Assembly: GCF_947179165.1 (NCBI RefSeq)
Contig: NC_077240.1
Span: forward strand, 28,128,001 to 28,192,000
Direction of reading: 5' to 3'
Length of the DNA: 64,000 bases
Source of the DNA: Solanum dulcamara
Lineage: Eukaryota > Streptophyta > Magnoliopsida > Solanales > Solanaceae
Part shown: one piece after another, positions 34,114 to 46,839 of the stretch
Numbering within the stretch: the stretch's first letter is position 1
How the letters are laid out: the number at the start of each line of letters is the position of its first letter
Made by a program: the position numbers and the translations under genes
Notes under the pieces: model-generated
Database searches by the model: none
What the model was told of the DNA's origin: nothing
The model's input: only the letters and a program-made list of their open reading frames with translations

Positions 34114-37100
34114 TATTGAAACTAACTGAAATTAGTTAGTTAGTTAGAGATTCTGTTAGTTGATTAGTTGTCATTAAGTAGTCCTAGTCCAGTTTGTTAG
34201 AAACTAACTAATGGCAACTGTAAAATAGTTGGGTTTGTATTCCGTGAAGATCAAATTTTAAGCATCAATGAATTGAGTTCTCCTTCCCTCTTCTCTATAC
34301 TCTGTATGCATAGCATCTGAGGGTTTTTTTCTTTCCGCAATGTAAGAGCTTAATTGAGTACAATTTGACATGGTATCAGAGCTTCGGTCATTGTTTTTCA
34401 TTGTGATTCACTGTGAATTTTGAGTTCTATTTTGGAAAATCATAAAATCGCCATGGCAGTCCAGGAAGAAAATGCATCTGCAGAAGTACCCGTTGTTATG
34501 GTTGATCATCATCATACGTTGTTTCTTCAAGCTTTGGATACGCCTGGAGCAGTCATTATCCAATCAAACTTACAAGACCGGAGAATTATACACTGTGGAG
34601 TCGATCGATGAAGCTTGCACTTAGAGGAAAAGTCAAGTTTGGATTCATCAATGGAACATGTGCGAAGCATCACTACAAGGGAGAATTAGCTGAATTGTGG
34701 GAAAAGTGCAATGTGATTTGCTTTCATGGGTTGGTTGTACTGTTGCAGCTGAGTTAATGCCAACCATTCTATATGCATCACACGCTAAGCAAGTTTAGAT
34801 CGATTTTAAAGAGCATTTTGATCGATCAAATCTGACGAGAGTCTACCATCTCTGGACTGAAATTGTGACTTTAGGGCAAGGTATGGATCCTGAAACCACA
34901 TTATTCAAAATTGAAAGATTCATGGCATAAATTACACATCATGGCACCTTTACATCAGTGTGACTGTAGGGAGTCACGGCCTTACTTGGAACATTTAAGA
35001 TCTCAACGTTTGTTACAGTTTCTCATGGGCTTGAATGAAAGTTATAATCAAATTCGAAGTAGCATTCTAGCTAGGAGTCCAATTATTATAGTTAATGAAG
35101 CGTATGCCATAGTGTCACAAGAAGAGAGCCAAAGGGCCTTAGATGTTGTTGATGACAAGAAGGATGCAGTAACACTGCTAGCTGGGAAATCAGAGTCTTA
35201 TAGGCCACCTTTTAAGAAGGAATTGGACACTTCAAGCACTCCTCAGAGATTTGATCTGTTTTGTGAATATTGTGGATATAGAAACCACAAAAAGGACAAT
35301 TGTTATCGATTGGTTGGTTATCCTCCTAGTTTTCAGAGTAAAAAGAGGGACAATAACAATGATGGAGCGGGAACTTCTAGATCTAATAGAGGTGTTCAAA
35401 ATGATGGCTCCAACTTATTTGGGAACAATCAAAATCATAATGCTGGATATAGACCTCACGGTGGATTTCAACAAAACTCAGGTGGATATAGACCTCCTAG
35501 ACCTGCTACTAGAGGAGATTCATCAGGGACCAAACCTCAAGCTAATACATCTCACACAGCAGAGCCATCATCATCTAAGGGCTATTTCTTCAGTGACCAA
35601 CAATATGATCAAATGCTGGATATGCTTGGGAAGAAAGACACACCTGAATACTCTTCTAATCTAGCAGGTATCACTTCTTTATTACCAAGTGCATTCGTAC
35701 AAGAGTGGATAATTGACACAGGTGCTACACACCACATAACTCCATTCAAGGAACTCCTTGCTTCTCTTAGAAACTTACAAAGTGATTGCAAAGTCCAAGT
35801 TCCAACAGGTGATATGTTACAATCAGCAGTGAAGGGAAGACACTAGTTATAGAAGATCAAGCTATACACAATGTGCTGCATGTTCCCAAGATTAAATTCA
35901 ATTTACTCTTAGTTTCCAAACTAACCAGAGAATTATTTTGTGCTGTTACTTTCCTCCCTGATTTTTTGCATCTTTCAAGCACTCTCCAATGGCAAGGCCA
36001 TGGGGATTGGTAGGTAAAGGGAAGGCTTATACATACTCAAGGATTGCATCCCAAGCACAACTGATACATCAGCTAATAATTCAACCAAGCACATTAGCAG
36101 TGAAGAAGACGTACACTTTATGGCATTATAGACTGAGACATCCCTCTGGTGCAGCTATGCAACATATTAAATCTCTTCCTAGGAAAATACATCTTCAAGT
36201 TCATGATCACAGATCACTGTGACATTTATCCATTAGCTAAACAACATAGACTTAAATTCCCTGTTCATTCTACCAAAGCTGTAGCATCTTTTGATTTAGT
36301 CCACCTAGATGTCTGGGAACCTATAAGAAATCTACATATGACATGAAGCATTCCTTTGTTACCTTAGTAGATGATCATAGCAGATATACTTGGGTTTGCC
36401 TGATTCAATCCAAAAATGAAATGTTTATTATGCTGAAGAATTTTTTGTCATTAATAAAGAACCAGTTTGGTTTGTCTGTTAAAATATTTAGATCTGATAA
36501 TGGTAGAGAGTTTGTTAACCTTCAATGTGATGATTTATTTCATTCTGAAGGGATCATTCATCAAACTAGTTGTGCCTACACTCCTCAACAAAATGGGACA
36601 GTAGAGAGGAAACATAAACACATTTTAGAAGTGGCTAGAGCATTAAAGTTTCAAAGTGGAATACCCATCAGATTCTGGGGTGTGTGTGAGAACTGTTGTA
36701 TCTCATAAACAAACTTCCCTCCCTGGTGTTGAATGGTAACTCACCATATGAATTATTGTTTGGGAAGCAACCAAAGGTTGTTGATCATCTAAGAGTTTTT
36801 GGATGACTTTGTTTTGCTAGTGTGCTTCCTAAAGGTGACAAATTCAAGAGAGAGCTAGAAAGGCAGTCATGATAGATTATTGTGAAAACAAAAAGGGATA
36901 CAGGTTATATGTAGTGTTCACGTGATCATTCTCTATTCACTAAGCATTGTGGTGATGATATTGTAGTGTTGCTTATAGATGTGAATGATATACTACTTAC
37001 AAGAAGCAATCACTGGCTGATTGATGATGCAAAGAAATACTTGCACAGCTAGTTCAAGGTTAAAGACGTTGGGGAATTGAAATATTTCCTTGGGATTGAA

Positions 37101-38227
37101 GTTTTGAGGTCTCAACATGGAATCTTGATGAATCAGAGGAAGTATGCATTAAAGCTTATATCTGATGTGGGACTAGCAGGGGCCAAACCTTTACACACAC
37201 CACTGGAACCTAATGTTAAACTTACCTCAGTCGAGCATGATAAATGTACAGGAGCTCAGGGTGATCCTCTATTTGAAGACATGAACAGATATTAAAAGCC
37301 TATTGTGAAGTTGATATATTTAACAATGAATAGGCCAGACATTTGTTTTGTTGTTCAGTTGCTGATCCAGTTCATACAGCATCCTAAGGAATCACATTGG
37401 ATGATTACATTGAGGGTGGTAAGATATGTAAAAAGATCACCAGGGTTGGGAATATTTTTAAGAAAAGGTCGTATAGATAATTTGGTAGTACATTGTGATT
37501 CAGATTGGGTTGCTTGTCCCAATACAAGGAGATCCGTCACAAGCTTTATTCTGCAATTAGGGACCTCACTAATTTCTTGGAAGTCCAACAAGCAACAAAC
37601 AGTAAGTCGTAGCTCAGCTAAAGTAGAATATCGCAGCATGGTTGCAGCAGTGGCTGAAGTTATCTAGATGGTTGGATTGGCTAAAGGACTTGTGTGTGAA
37701 AGTATCAACTCCTATACAGCTCTATTGTGATAGTAAAGCAGCTATGTAGATTGCTGCAAATCCCATATTTCATGAACGTACAAAACACATCGAGATTGAC
37801 TGCCATTTCGTTAGGGAAAAGCTAAAGGAAAACCTTATACATCTAGTTCATGTGTCTACTAAGTTTCAGCTTGCAGATTTGTTGACAAAAGGATTGGGAG
37901 TGACTCAACATAGTTTCTTATTATCCAAGCTGGGAGTTCTTGACATTTTTCACCCTCCAACTTGAGGGGGAGTATTGAAACTAACTGAATTTAGTTAGTT
38001 AGTTAGAGATTCTTTTAGTGATTAGCTGTCATTGAGTGGTCCTAGTCCAGTTTGTTAGAAACTAACTAATGGAAACTATAAATAGTTGGGTCTGTATTCA
38101 CTGAAGATCAGATTTTAAGTATCAATGAAATGAGTTTTTCTTCTCTCTTCTCTATACTCTGTCTGCATAACATCTGAGAGTTCTTTTCTTTTCGCAATAT
38201 AAGTGCTTAATTGAGCACAATTTGACA
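34114..38227 (+). mobile_element. Decayed Copia retrotransposon with both LTRs and AATTA target duplication
   Basis: 5' LTR 34114-34370 (257 bp), primer site TGGTATCAGAGC at 34371-34382 (tRNA-iMet type), gag-pol remains, purine tract TTGAGGGGGAG at 37962-37972, 3' LTR 37973-38227 (255 bp). Flanks are AATTA at 34109-34113 and 38228-38232. With this duplication both LTRs begin TATTGAAAC rather than TG, and end TTTGACA. The element is about 4.1 kb, shorter than a typical full-length Copia element because of internal deletion. Confidence 0.92.
34453..37962 (+). pseudogene. Copia gag-pol pseudogene, frameshifted and internally deleted
   Basis: Gag starts MAVQEENASAEV at 34453 and loses frame near 34570. 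A 311-codon segment (34911-35846) has a zinc knuckle CEYCGYRNHKKDNC and a protease motif WIIDTGATHHI. Next come GAG-pre-integrase LWHYRLRHPS (near 36120), an integrase core with Asp-Asp-Glu (VDDHSRYTW, RSDNGREF, NGTVERKHK; 36343-36708), then an abrupt loss of most of the RT N-terminal part near 36920-36960. The RT active-site region reads DVND in place of YVDD (near 36978-36989). RNase H remains run from 37305, with several stops, to ADLLTKGLG near 37890. Not functional. Confidence 0.92.
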
Positions 38228-38653
38228 AATTATATTTACCGATATATCATAACGTAAATCATAATGTGATGACCATAAAAATAATTCTGAAATCAAAAAT
38301 CAATATATTACCCAGTAACCTCTAATAACAAAGCAATACTTTAACTCATATTCACATTCATTCTACTACCATTCTTAATTATTACTTATATTTGCCAATC
38401 ATTCCTTGACCACTCATTTTTTTGTCCCTTTAGGTCCAAATAGACCACGGACAAATCCAAAAAAATTGTAGCAATTTACTTCCTTTTCAACGCGAATTTC
38501 GTATAATAATAATACTACCCATATATGGAGTAATCAATGTATGCCTACACAAGAATTGAAGTTCGGTTGAAATTTGCTTACTTGAAGCCCTTATGTTCTC
38601 TACAATATTCAAGTCTCTTCTTGAACTACGCTGCAACCGTCTTTATGAGCTAA

Positions 38654-39168
38654 TGTCACGGACTTAGATTTCAACTAATACTTTCGTGCGGCACTCGACA
38701 ACTTCCTCACGACTCTTTCACGATCTTGTAAGCTTAAGTAAGCCTTTTAAAACTAGATCGCTAAGGGAACGCTAGATTGAAGAAAGACACAAGAGAGAAT
38801 TTTAAAGAAGGCTTTTGTATTGCTCGGAAGATTGTTTGTTTTGCTCGATGGTTGTACAAATGAATGGCCCCGCCTATTTATACTTCTTATTGAGGGCTTA
38901 AGTGTAAATAATAATTTTTATACAATTCCTTACATATTTACAAAGAAGTCCTTAGAGTTCTCTACATAGCTAGAAGATTCCAAAGACCTTCCATGCAAAT
39001 CTATGAAATTCTAAAGTCTTTCAAGAAAATTCTCCACATATCTCAAGAATCTTCTACCAGGGACTACCCTTCTTCCTATGTAAGTCTTCTACATAGAATA
39101 CTTTGTTCCATGTGGTGCTTATGGGGCATTTGTAGCATCCCCTTCGGGAGGATGCCACTTACGAAACA
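38654..39168 (-). repeat. LTR-like sequence with promoter-like TATA, minus strand
   Basis: Read on the minus strand it starts TGTTTCGTAAG, has a TATAAATAGGCGGGGCC box, a leader-like stretch, and ends GTCCGTGACA. About 515 bp. I could not find matching 5-bp flanks (GCTAA versus AAAGT), so boundaries are tentative; possibly a solo LTR with a damaged edge. Confidence 0.5.
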
Positions 39169-41702
39169 AAAGTTAATTTTACACTTACGTCGTTTAGAGA
39201 AAACTTATGCCAAAAGATATTCACAAATATATTTAATAACGGAAAAAGGCCCATGCAAAAAAGGTTGAAAGTGCAGCATTCCTTTTTTTTTCATTGCGCC
39301 CTTCAAAAATTTCTTAGATGAAATACAATATCAGAGTATCATTTTAAAACGGTAATTCCCTTCTCAAATAGTCAACACATTAAAAAACCTTTGTTTTAAA
39401 ATTTTATTTACGATTCAACATCATTGCGGGTTCATAAAATACACAAAACTCAAACTAGTAATTATCACAAAATTATAATCTTCCTTTGTGCATAATGACA
39501 AGACAACATATAAACCCAGTACATGGCATGACTTGAGTTAAAAGCACTCTCTAAAATAGCAAAATTACTCACTCAGTTCAAGTTACAAGCATATGGTCTT
39601 GTTTCCACAAGCCTTCAAAATTTCATACTTAAGTGCCACACATGTATCATGTACAAGTCCCCAAAATATTTATAAAAATTAGATGCATATGCAGATGTGA
39701 TCTTCACGAGGGATCCCAAAAAGTATAATCCAAATGGTCATCTTCATATCTCGTCTCGCATATTACCTACGATAGAAAATAACTATCGCTAAGCATAAAG
39801 CTTAGTAGTGTATAAATTTTGGGTTTGGAGCCATTAAATTCTCCAATTCCCTTGTTCATCGTAGGTGGCTCAATAAGGTAACAGTAAGCCCAAGTGAACA
39901 AATATATTAAAGTATTGAATACAAACTTTGAAGAGTTTCAAAGTATCAATACTAATATTCGAAGGCTCAAGTATCAAGAAAGCTTATAATTCAATTCAAG
40001 AGAGTTGTCCAATAATCAATTTCGCCCAATATGTACGTCATACCATCACACTAAGCACAATCAATATCAAGATGGGTTGAAGCCCCAAAATCAAGAAGGA
40101 CCGAAGCCCATATCAAAGAGGGTCGTCACCCAAAATCAAGAGAATCAAGAACCATGTTGAAAGTGGCTTTTCACTTGTACTCGAAAATGGACGAAAATCC
40201 ACCGTCAAGACGAAATGTAAATCCAAAGTCAAGATGGGCAAGAGTTGAATCGAGAGGCATGTCAATATCGATGACAAGTCACCGTAATAAGAAGGACAAA
40301 GTCCCAACAAGAATGCAAAATGATCAAGCAATTCGTACAATTGGTGATTTAGCGAAAGTTTTGCAATACCTGAAATAATAATCATACCATGATATAATAC
40401 GAAGTGTAAGGAAATAACCCATCAAGATACTTCAAATTTTAAAAAATAAAATATTCCAAGTTCAAGTTTATACATAAACCTTGTCATTTTAGAACACAAC
40501 AGGTTCTACCACAACTCGAGGAGTTCAATTCATCTACGCTATACCAACCAAAGTCCACTTCATCAAACAATTCCTCTTATCTTGTATAAGAGCATATACA
40601 CCTTAAATACATAATAAAATATCTATTTAAGTTTAAAAGTCTCAGCATATCAAAACTAAACATGAAATCAATGAAAATCAGCCCAAACTATCAAAACAGG
40701 AATTCTGGACAGCACTATTGTCTTGTATTGTTGCTCAGTTTTGAAGGGGTAAATGGGAGAAATAGGCTTTGTGGACTTAATGAAAGTTGTATATATATGT
40801 ATTAAGGTATCATAAAATTTTGAATCACTCCTACAAAAAAAATTACAAAAAGATATGCTCAAAATACCAACAGCAGTCCATGTAGGATTTTCAAAACAAA
40901 AATCTGGGCAACACCTCCCCTGTACTTCATCACCCTTTTTCGAGTAGATAAAAGAAAAAGTGGTTTTTAGAGAATGAATGAAAGTTTTATATCTATGAAA
41001 TATCTTTCCAGATAATCTTGAATCACTCAAAACAGAGGTATATACAAGTAGTTATGCTAAAAATACTAACAGCAGTCCCATCCAAAAACGGGTTCGCAAA
41101 ATAAAACTCTGGCCAGCAACTCCCTTGATATTCTAGCCCACAAAACAATTCATAACATCCACCAACCAGTCCCAAAATATTATCATAAAACAGCCACAAA
41201 AATCATATAAAATAGCCCCAAAATATTATCACAAAACAGCCACAAAAATCATACAAAACGGCCCAGTATAATATTTGTATACGATATTTTCATACACTTT
41301 ATTCTCCCAATTTCAAAAACAGCAACTTATCAACAACAATATCAACAATCATTATACATAATAATCAGCTAATTTCATCCATTTAATTCAACCAAAATAG
41401 CCCATAATCCATAAATCTCAACAAGGCAACAAACAAGTTTATAACGTTATTTTCTCCGTTCTAATCCGTAAAATCTCTAAGAAAGCTTGTTAACAAGGAA
41501 AAAGGGACCTCAATCTTACCTTAAGTATGCAGCAAGCACGTCAACACTCTCCTTCTTAGCTGATTTTTAGCTCAAACTGAAGGCAATGCAACATACAACA
41601 CTTTTTTGTCTTCACGAGCTTCGGAATTCGGGACTCAGATTTTGGTCAAAATGGCTTTTCTTAGCCTAGGAGTTCTCTCCCTCTCTCTCTAAAATATTCT
41701 GG
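39169..41702 (+). repeat. Long-LTR-like repetitive DNA, no gene
   Basis: Contains a short minisatellite (40066-40145, units of about 23 bp such as ATCAAGAAGGACCGAAGCCC), duplicated ATTATCAYAAAACAGCCAC segments near 41170-41260, and a CT-rich stretch near 41680 like other LTR leaders here. No ORF with recognisable content. Outer limits uncertain. Confidence 0.45.
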
Positions 41703-41952
41703 ATATTTCTTGGTCTGAAAATGAAGAAGAGAGGCTAAAAATATCCCTTAAATGTTAAGGAAAATGGGCCTGACTCGACTTGGAATCAGGTTGGGCCAAA
41801 CTCACTGCCCAGCTTGAACTGTTTTAAGGAAAAAAGGTCAAGCTGGGCAGTGAGTTTGGCCCAACCTGATTCCAAGTCAAGTCAGGCCCATTTTCCTTAA
41901 CATTTAAGGGATATTTTCAGCCTCCCTTCCTCATTTTTAGACCAAGAAATAT
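41703..41952. repeat. Near-perfect palindrome, two 116-bp arms with an 18-bp loop
   Basis: Left arm 41703-41818 and right arm 41837-41952 are reverse complements with only about five mismatches, all transitions. If transcribed through, it would fold into a long hairpin RNA. Confidence 0.92.
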
Positions 41953-42510
41953 TCAATCAGCAGAAGACTTAAAATAAAGAGGTGATTAAGTGGGCAACTC
42001 AAATCAACAATCTAGCTCAAGGAAGAAAGTCCATAGGCCAACAAGTCTAACTTCAATCTTTGTTATTAAATAGTCTGACAAGAACAATTCAAGAAAATAA
42101 AATACTCAATTGATCCATCACTATCTAATCTATGAAGCCTCTATCATTACTATCTAATTTGTGCTAATGACAGGTTCATGGCTACCTCAAATCAAGATGA
42201 AAAGACTAAACTCATCGCAAGAATAACACAAGTGGTATCCTCCGAATGTAGGAGAGGATCCACCAATAAGTTGAGTGTGAACAGATCCTCAACGGTGTGC
42301 CTATTGATGATCTCTTAAACCTGTCTCTGCATCATGAAATAATACAGTCCAAATGGCGTCAGTACGTAGAATGTACGAGTATGTAAAATGGTAGAATGAA
42401 ACATGCGTCAAGATAGAATAATATTCGTTCAAATATCTCAAATCAAAAAGATAAGAGAGGCTCAATCAAGGTGTCATAAGTCTAAAGTAAGAATACAGTT
42501 TAGACATAGA

Positions 42511-42826
42511 CCAATCATATACAATCCAATCCAATCATGTACAATCCAATCCAATCCAATCATTTACAATTTGATCAAATCCAATCATATACAATCCGAT
42601 CCAATCCAATCCAATCGTATACAATCCAATCACATACCATCCAATCCAACCCAATCATATACAATCCAATCCAATCATGTACAATCCAATTCAATCCAAT
42701 CATTTAAAATTTGATCCAATCCAATCATATACAATCTGATCCAATCCAGTCATATACAATCTGATCCAATTCAATCCAATCGTATACAATTCAATCACAT
42801 ACCATCCAATCCAATCATATACAATC
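42511..42826. repeat. Short-unit satellite based on CCAATCATATACAAT
   Basis: About 316 bp of variable-length units built from CCAAT and CATATACAAT words, including a larger period of about 150 bp. It lies inside the inverted LTR copy. The plus-strand ORF over it is a repeat translation. Confidence 0.85.
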
Positions 42827-43508
42827 AACTCAATAATAAAGTCAAAGGACACAACTCAATAGATATGCAAATTAGAATTTAGCAATGTTTTACAATTCGA
42901 CTCAATCATCTACAATCACAATCAAACCAATAATATCATGCACAATCTACTCAATTTAGGAGTTTCTCTAACCGACAAACATCACCTACGAGTTAGTGAT
43001 GTACAACAAACCGACGTTGTTACCACGTCCATTCATACTTTGTCAAGGTATGAACAAATCAACCAATCATAGGTCTATCAATCAATCAAGTCCTAACACT
43101 TCAGGACAATGAAATAGGGAAACATCCGACTTTAACGGTCCAATCCTCTTCTACGTTTGGCGACGTAGTTATTGGGTTCGAGTTATTACTTACTCTTACC
43201 CAATTCAGTGCTCGATAATTCTCCCAAGACTCAATGCTCATAAAACTTTATCCAATCACTTCAATCTAATTATAACGACAAATCTCATGTGGACCCCTAT
43301 CAATTTATCAATTTTATCAATTTTATCATAATTAAACCTTTCAACAAATCATACTATCTAATTAGTCTCAATCACATCTTTCAAGAGTAATTAGATATAC
43401 TTGTATGACAACAATAAGTTATGTTCCTATTTCATGCCATTCACATTCCTAGCTATCCCAATTCATGATTTTCATTTCAATCAATACATATACATAATCA
43501 TTTACAAT

Positions 43509-43509
<1 letters not shown>

Positions 43510-43565
<56 letters not shown>
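43510..43565. repeat. (TA)n microsatellite, 56 bp
   Basis: Uninterrupted AT dinucleotides. Confidence 0.95.
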
Positions 43566-43566
<1 letters not shown>

Positions 43567-43850
43567 CTACAGTTTATGAAATAACATATGAAAAGTAATT
43601 GTTCAAGAATTCAAGTCATGAAGATCATCAATCAATTAATAGTATGTAAAGATATTCTAGGGTTTTAGAAAAATTCAAGAAAACGTTCATGGGGGGTTCA
43701 AGTCTTTCACAATTCCTATCCAACACATCTATAAGACATATGAAAGAACTCAATCCATATTTTAGGTGTTCAAAATGTACTTGAGGTGCCTAAGTAAAAA
43801 ATGATGCCAACTTTAAGAGACTGCCGATGTATTCCGCCTAAAATTTAATA

Positions 43851-44654
43851 TACTTACATAACTCTCCTTCGAATCAACTATCAAACAATTCTTTAATTAA
43901 TACTTTCATAATTATGTGTGAAACATTATTTATTTTGAATTAAAAAAATACCACTTATTATAATGCAGAAAATACTAGTACTATGTTATTAAATTTGTTT
44001 TTTTTTTATCGAGGCTTCTTTCATATTTTGTTGTGTTTGTTAACTGTGATGTATAACATCATTATGCCAGAATGACTTGTTGGCCATACATCTATCTGTA
44101 GATATAGCTTTATATTTAGACAGCTGCCACGTTAAAGAACATGCCACGTAAGGAGAAAGTCATCAAAACCAGTTCATGGACAGCTTCATTCTGTTGACCA
44201 AAAAAATGAGTTATCCACAACACAAATTATTTTTATATTACAAATAAATATGTATGTTGTCCAAATCCCACTTGTTCCACACTATTATATCACCAGTTCC
44301 ACTATTTTTATTTTTTTTAATGATAATAAAAAGAAAGAAGCACTATCATGAGTTCAATTTTTGGTTACTTTTATTATTATTACTATTATTATTATTATTT
44401 CTATATTTATCTCTTTTTAAAAAATGTAATAACAATTAACGTCATCTTTCAATCTCAAATTAGTTTAAGTTAATTGTATATAAATATTTTTTATTAAAAA
44501 TATTTCGATCAGTTTTTTATGTCAGTCAAAAAATTTACCTTTACTTGAAAAATGTATGATCACCCATTTTTTTTTATCGTAGTCATATTGAACGAACATA
44601 AAGTTTACAGTCAAAAAATTGACCTTTACCTTTGAGTCATTATACAAACACGAG
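43851..44654. other. AT-rich intergenic DNA, no gene seen
   Basis: Contains a short imperfect ATT run near 44373-44400 and an ATACTTACATAACTCTCCTTCGAA-like block that also occurs near 28070-28145 in related form. Nothing coding. Confidence 0.4.
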
Positions 44655-44714
44655 CATGCTCAATCGCAATACAACAACCAACTAATGATCCTCTCATGAA
44701 AATCACACCCAAAA

Positions 44715-44862
44715 TGTTAGTGTACCAGTTTGATATTCGATCTCAAACATAGTTAGCGTATCGATATGGTACTCAATTTAAATATATCGTCGTGGTATTC
44801 GATCCAAATGTACCGTTGTGGTACCCGATCCAATTATACCGGCGTGACACCCAATCCACAGA
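44715..44862. repeat. 26-34-bp minisatellite in the truncated LTR
   Basis: Units share GTGGTAYYCGATCCAAATGTA. About four copies. Confidence 0.75.
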
Positions 44863-45624
44863 AAATCACATAGCACAAGCAAAAACCGCACACTTGAAGC
44901 CACAAGTAAATCAAACAAGCCTTCATTGCATGAGATTATCAACATGAAGTCATTCACAGTCAACAAGACCACACACATAGATATATATACCTACATATCA
45001 ACAGCCCAATATTGGACCACCATATGAGTACCCATTCATTCCCAGAAATTCCTTCCCTAATCCCATGAATTAAATACTCTTCCAGTTTATTTTGTTCCCT
45101 TTTATTACCACGAGTCTCAAAATCTCACTCTAATTCAACAATTTTCTTACACATAAACCTTACAAGAACCAGCAATCATTTCAATAAGAAGTATTAAGGT
45201 TGACAATCAAAAGCTAGACAACCATCGCTAGTCACATAATAATCATAACACACCTAGTACATTCCTGCCCTAAGTAGCAATAACAATACATTTAACCATC
45301 TAGACTTCGTGCCCGAAGGCCTAGACATGAAATCTCTCGTCAATCTACAATGTATTATGCAAGGAGGACAGGTCTATAACTACTAGATTAAGAAACCTAG
45401 TATACATGGGCGCCAAACAGCCGCTGAAGAATTCTAGCGTAATTTCTGACTTTAGGAAGGCGAATCATTGGAGGCAGACCTGAAATTCATGGGTTGTAAG
45501 CCTCCTTTCGCTAAGATATCTCTTCCTTGTTCCCAACCCTAGAGCACTTTTTTGAGAATTTCTAGGATGACCTCCGTCTATTTTATCATTGAAGGGGAGA
45601 ATGAGAATAAAAGAATTCGCGCTT

Positions 45625-45712
45625 TGAAGCGTCTGCCCCAACGGCCCGCTGTAATGGGTCAGATCCCGTTATAGCGGCACCGCCGTAGTGGAGGTATGCC
45701 CGCTATGGTGAA
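45625..45712. repeat. CpG-rich block with GCCCGCTRTAATGG motifs
   Basis: A short GC-rich run near the 3' end of the LTR with recurring GCCCGCT and GTTATAGCGGCACCGCC, in the same slot as the other CpG-rich blocks. Confidence 0.5.
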
Positions 45713-45816
45713 ATAGTCTCAGTCTGAAATAGCCTAATTTATAAAATTTTCGTTATGTCATCTCAATTTCTTTGCATGAAGTGATTTTTCACATAACAAC
45801 GATTCAGATCGTTACA

Positions 45817-46774
45817 AATAATAAATATTAAGGATTGATTAAGAAATAAAAAAGGAAGGAAAGAGATTTAGAATGAAACAATGATAATCTATCAGTCAAA
45901 AAAATGTTTAATTAATTACTAATATAATAAATTCAAGAAGAAAGAAAGAAATGAAACTTGGAGATTGGATATCAATTAAGGGAGATAGGTTCAAAGAATT
46001 GTTTTGTTAACAAGAATTACATGTAGAATGATAGGTAGGACGTAAATTGTCACGTAAGATGCTATGTAGGATGTGAATTGTTATGCAAAATAATACGTAG
46101 AATGTGTTTATTTATTCAATTTTATACAAGTTTAATTGTTTAGTATTTGTGCACATCCAAAGTTAGAAGATATAAATATCAATTGAGATTAAGTTAAGGA
46201 CACGTTTATATATTATCTCTTATTTAAAATTTGCATTAAATTAATTTGATTTCTTGACAATTGTATAAGTTGCTTTGCATACCATTATGATTACAATAGT
46301 ATCAATTCATGGAAAGAGAGCATCCAATTTTCACTATCTATTTATTTATTTTTTAAAAAGGCCCAAAAGTGGAATTCATGATTAGCTATCTTAAAAGGTC
46401 ATTATCGTTTGAAAAGCTTGAAAGGTTCTTTTAGAAAGAAAAAAAAAAGATTAAGACTTTATCAACTAAATATTTTCTATGAAATACCTTTTCGATTAAA
46501 AAATTCTCTCAACAAGAACAGAGAAAAAGAAAACCATAATATTTATTTCTCTTTGACTATTAATAATATTGTTTTGTATCTTAAAAGAAATGAAATTCCA
46601 AGTTGGAATATGATGAATTCTAGGTAGTACATAACCAGCCTAGTCCAAAGAGTTTTTTTATGATGTTAACTAAAACATAAACTTGTTGCCAAGTGCCAAC
46701 TATACTATATGGACTTCACTAATGATTTGTCGAATTCTAAACTGAGCCAACAATGCATCTATCTATTTATCTCT

Positions 46775-46776
<2 letters not shown>
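45817..46776. other. Intergenic, with one unrecognised AT-rich ORF
   Basis: An ORF at 46409-46627 (+, 72 aa, Lys/Asn rich) has no motif I recognise and is probably chance. No other feature. Confidence 0.35.

Positions 46777-46810
<34 letters not shown>
46777..46810. repeat. (TA)n microsatellite, 34 bp
   Basis: Uninterrupted dinucleotide run, just downstream (in rps14 sense) of the rps14-like fragment. Confidence 0.9.
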
Positions 46811-46815
<5 letters not shown>

Positions 46816-46839
46816 TAAACGTTTTCATCTTCACTCAAA

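Larger units (their letters stand above)
32465..38653 (+). repeat. Long LTR (TGTCACGA group), split by a Copia element
   Basis: It begins TGTCACGACCC like other long LTRs here, runs to 34113, is interrupted by the Copia element 34114-38227, and resumes to about 38653 where another LTR-like sequence abuts. No TCGTTACA-type 3' terminus is found, so its end is probably missing. Confidence 0.6.
41990..43850 (-). repeat. Inverted, truncated copy of the 5350-7793 LTR type
   Basis: On the minus strand it shares ordered segments with the solo LTR at 5350-7793, e.g. TGATGCAGAGACAGGTTTAA, the CGGTTAAAGTCGGATG-like block (reverse near 43125), TACGTCGCCAAACGTAG, and the GAGCACTGAATTGGG segment. Both ends are missing, including the CpG-rich block. 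Confidence 0.65.
44655..45816 (+). repeat. 5'-truncated long LTR, 3' part
   Basis: It ends GATCGTTACA like the solo LTR 48702-50733 (ATCGTTACA) and shares its downstream blocks (GAGCGCCAAACA-like, AACCCTAGAG, CpG-rich block). The 5' part is missing. It holds a minisatellite (44715-44862) and a CpG-rich block (45625-45712). Confidence 0.65.

Noticed and set aside
38654..39168. Confident solo LTR call
   Set aside because: Ends look right but flanking 5-mers do not match; reported only as LTR-like.
46409..46627. 72-aa Lys/Asn-rich ORF as a further organelle gene
   Set aside because: No match to any mitochondrial or plastid protein I know; AT-driven composition.
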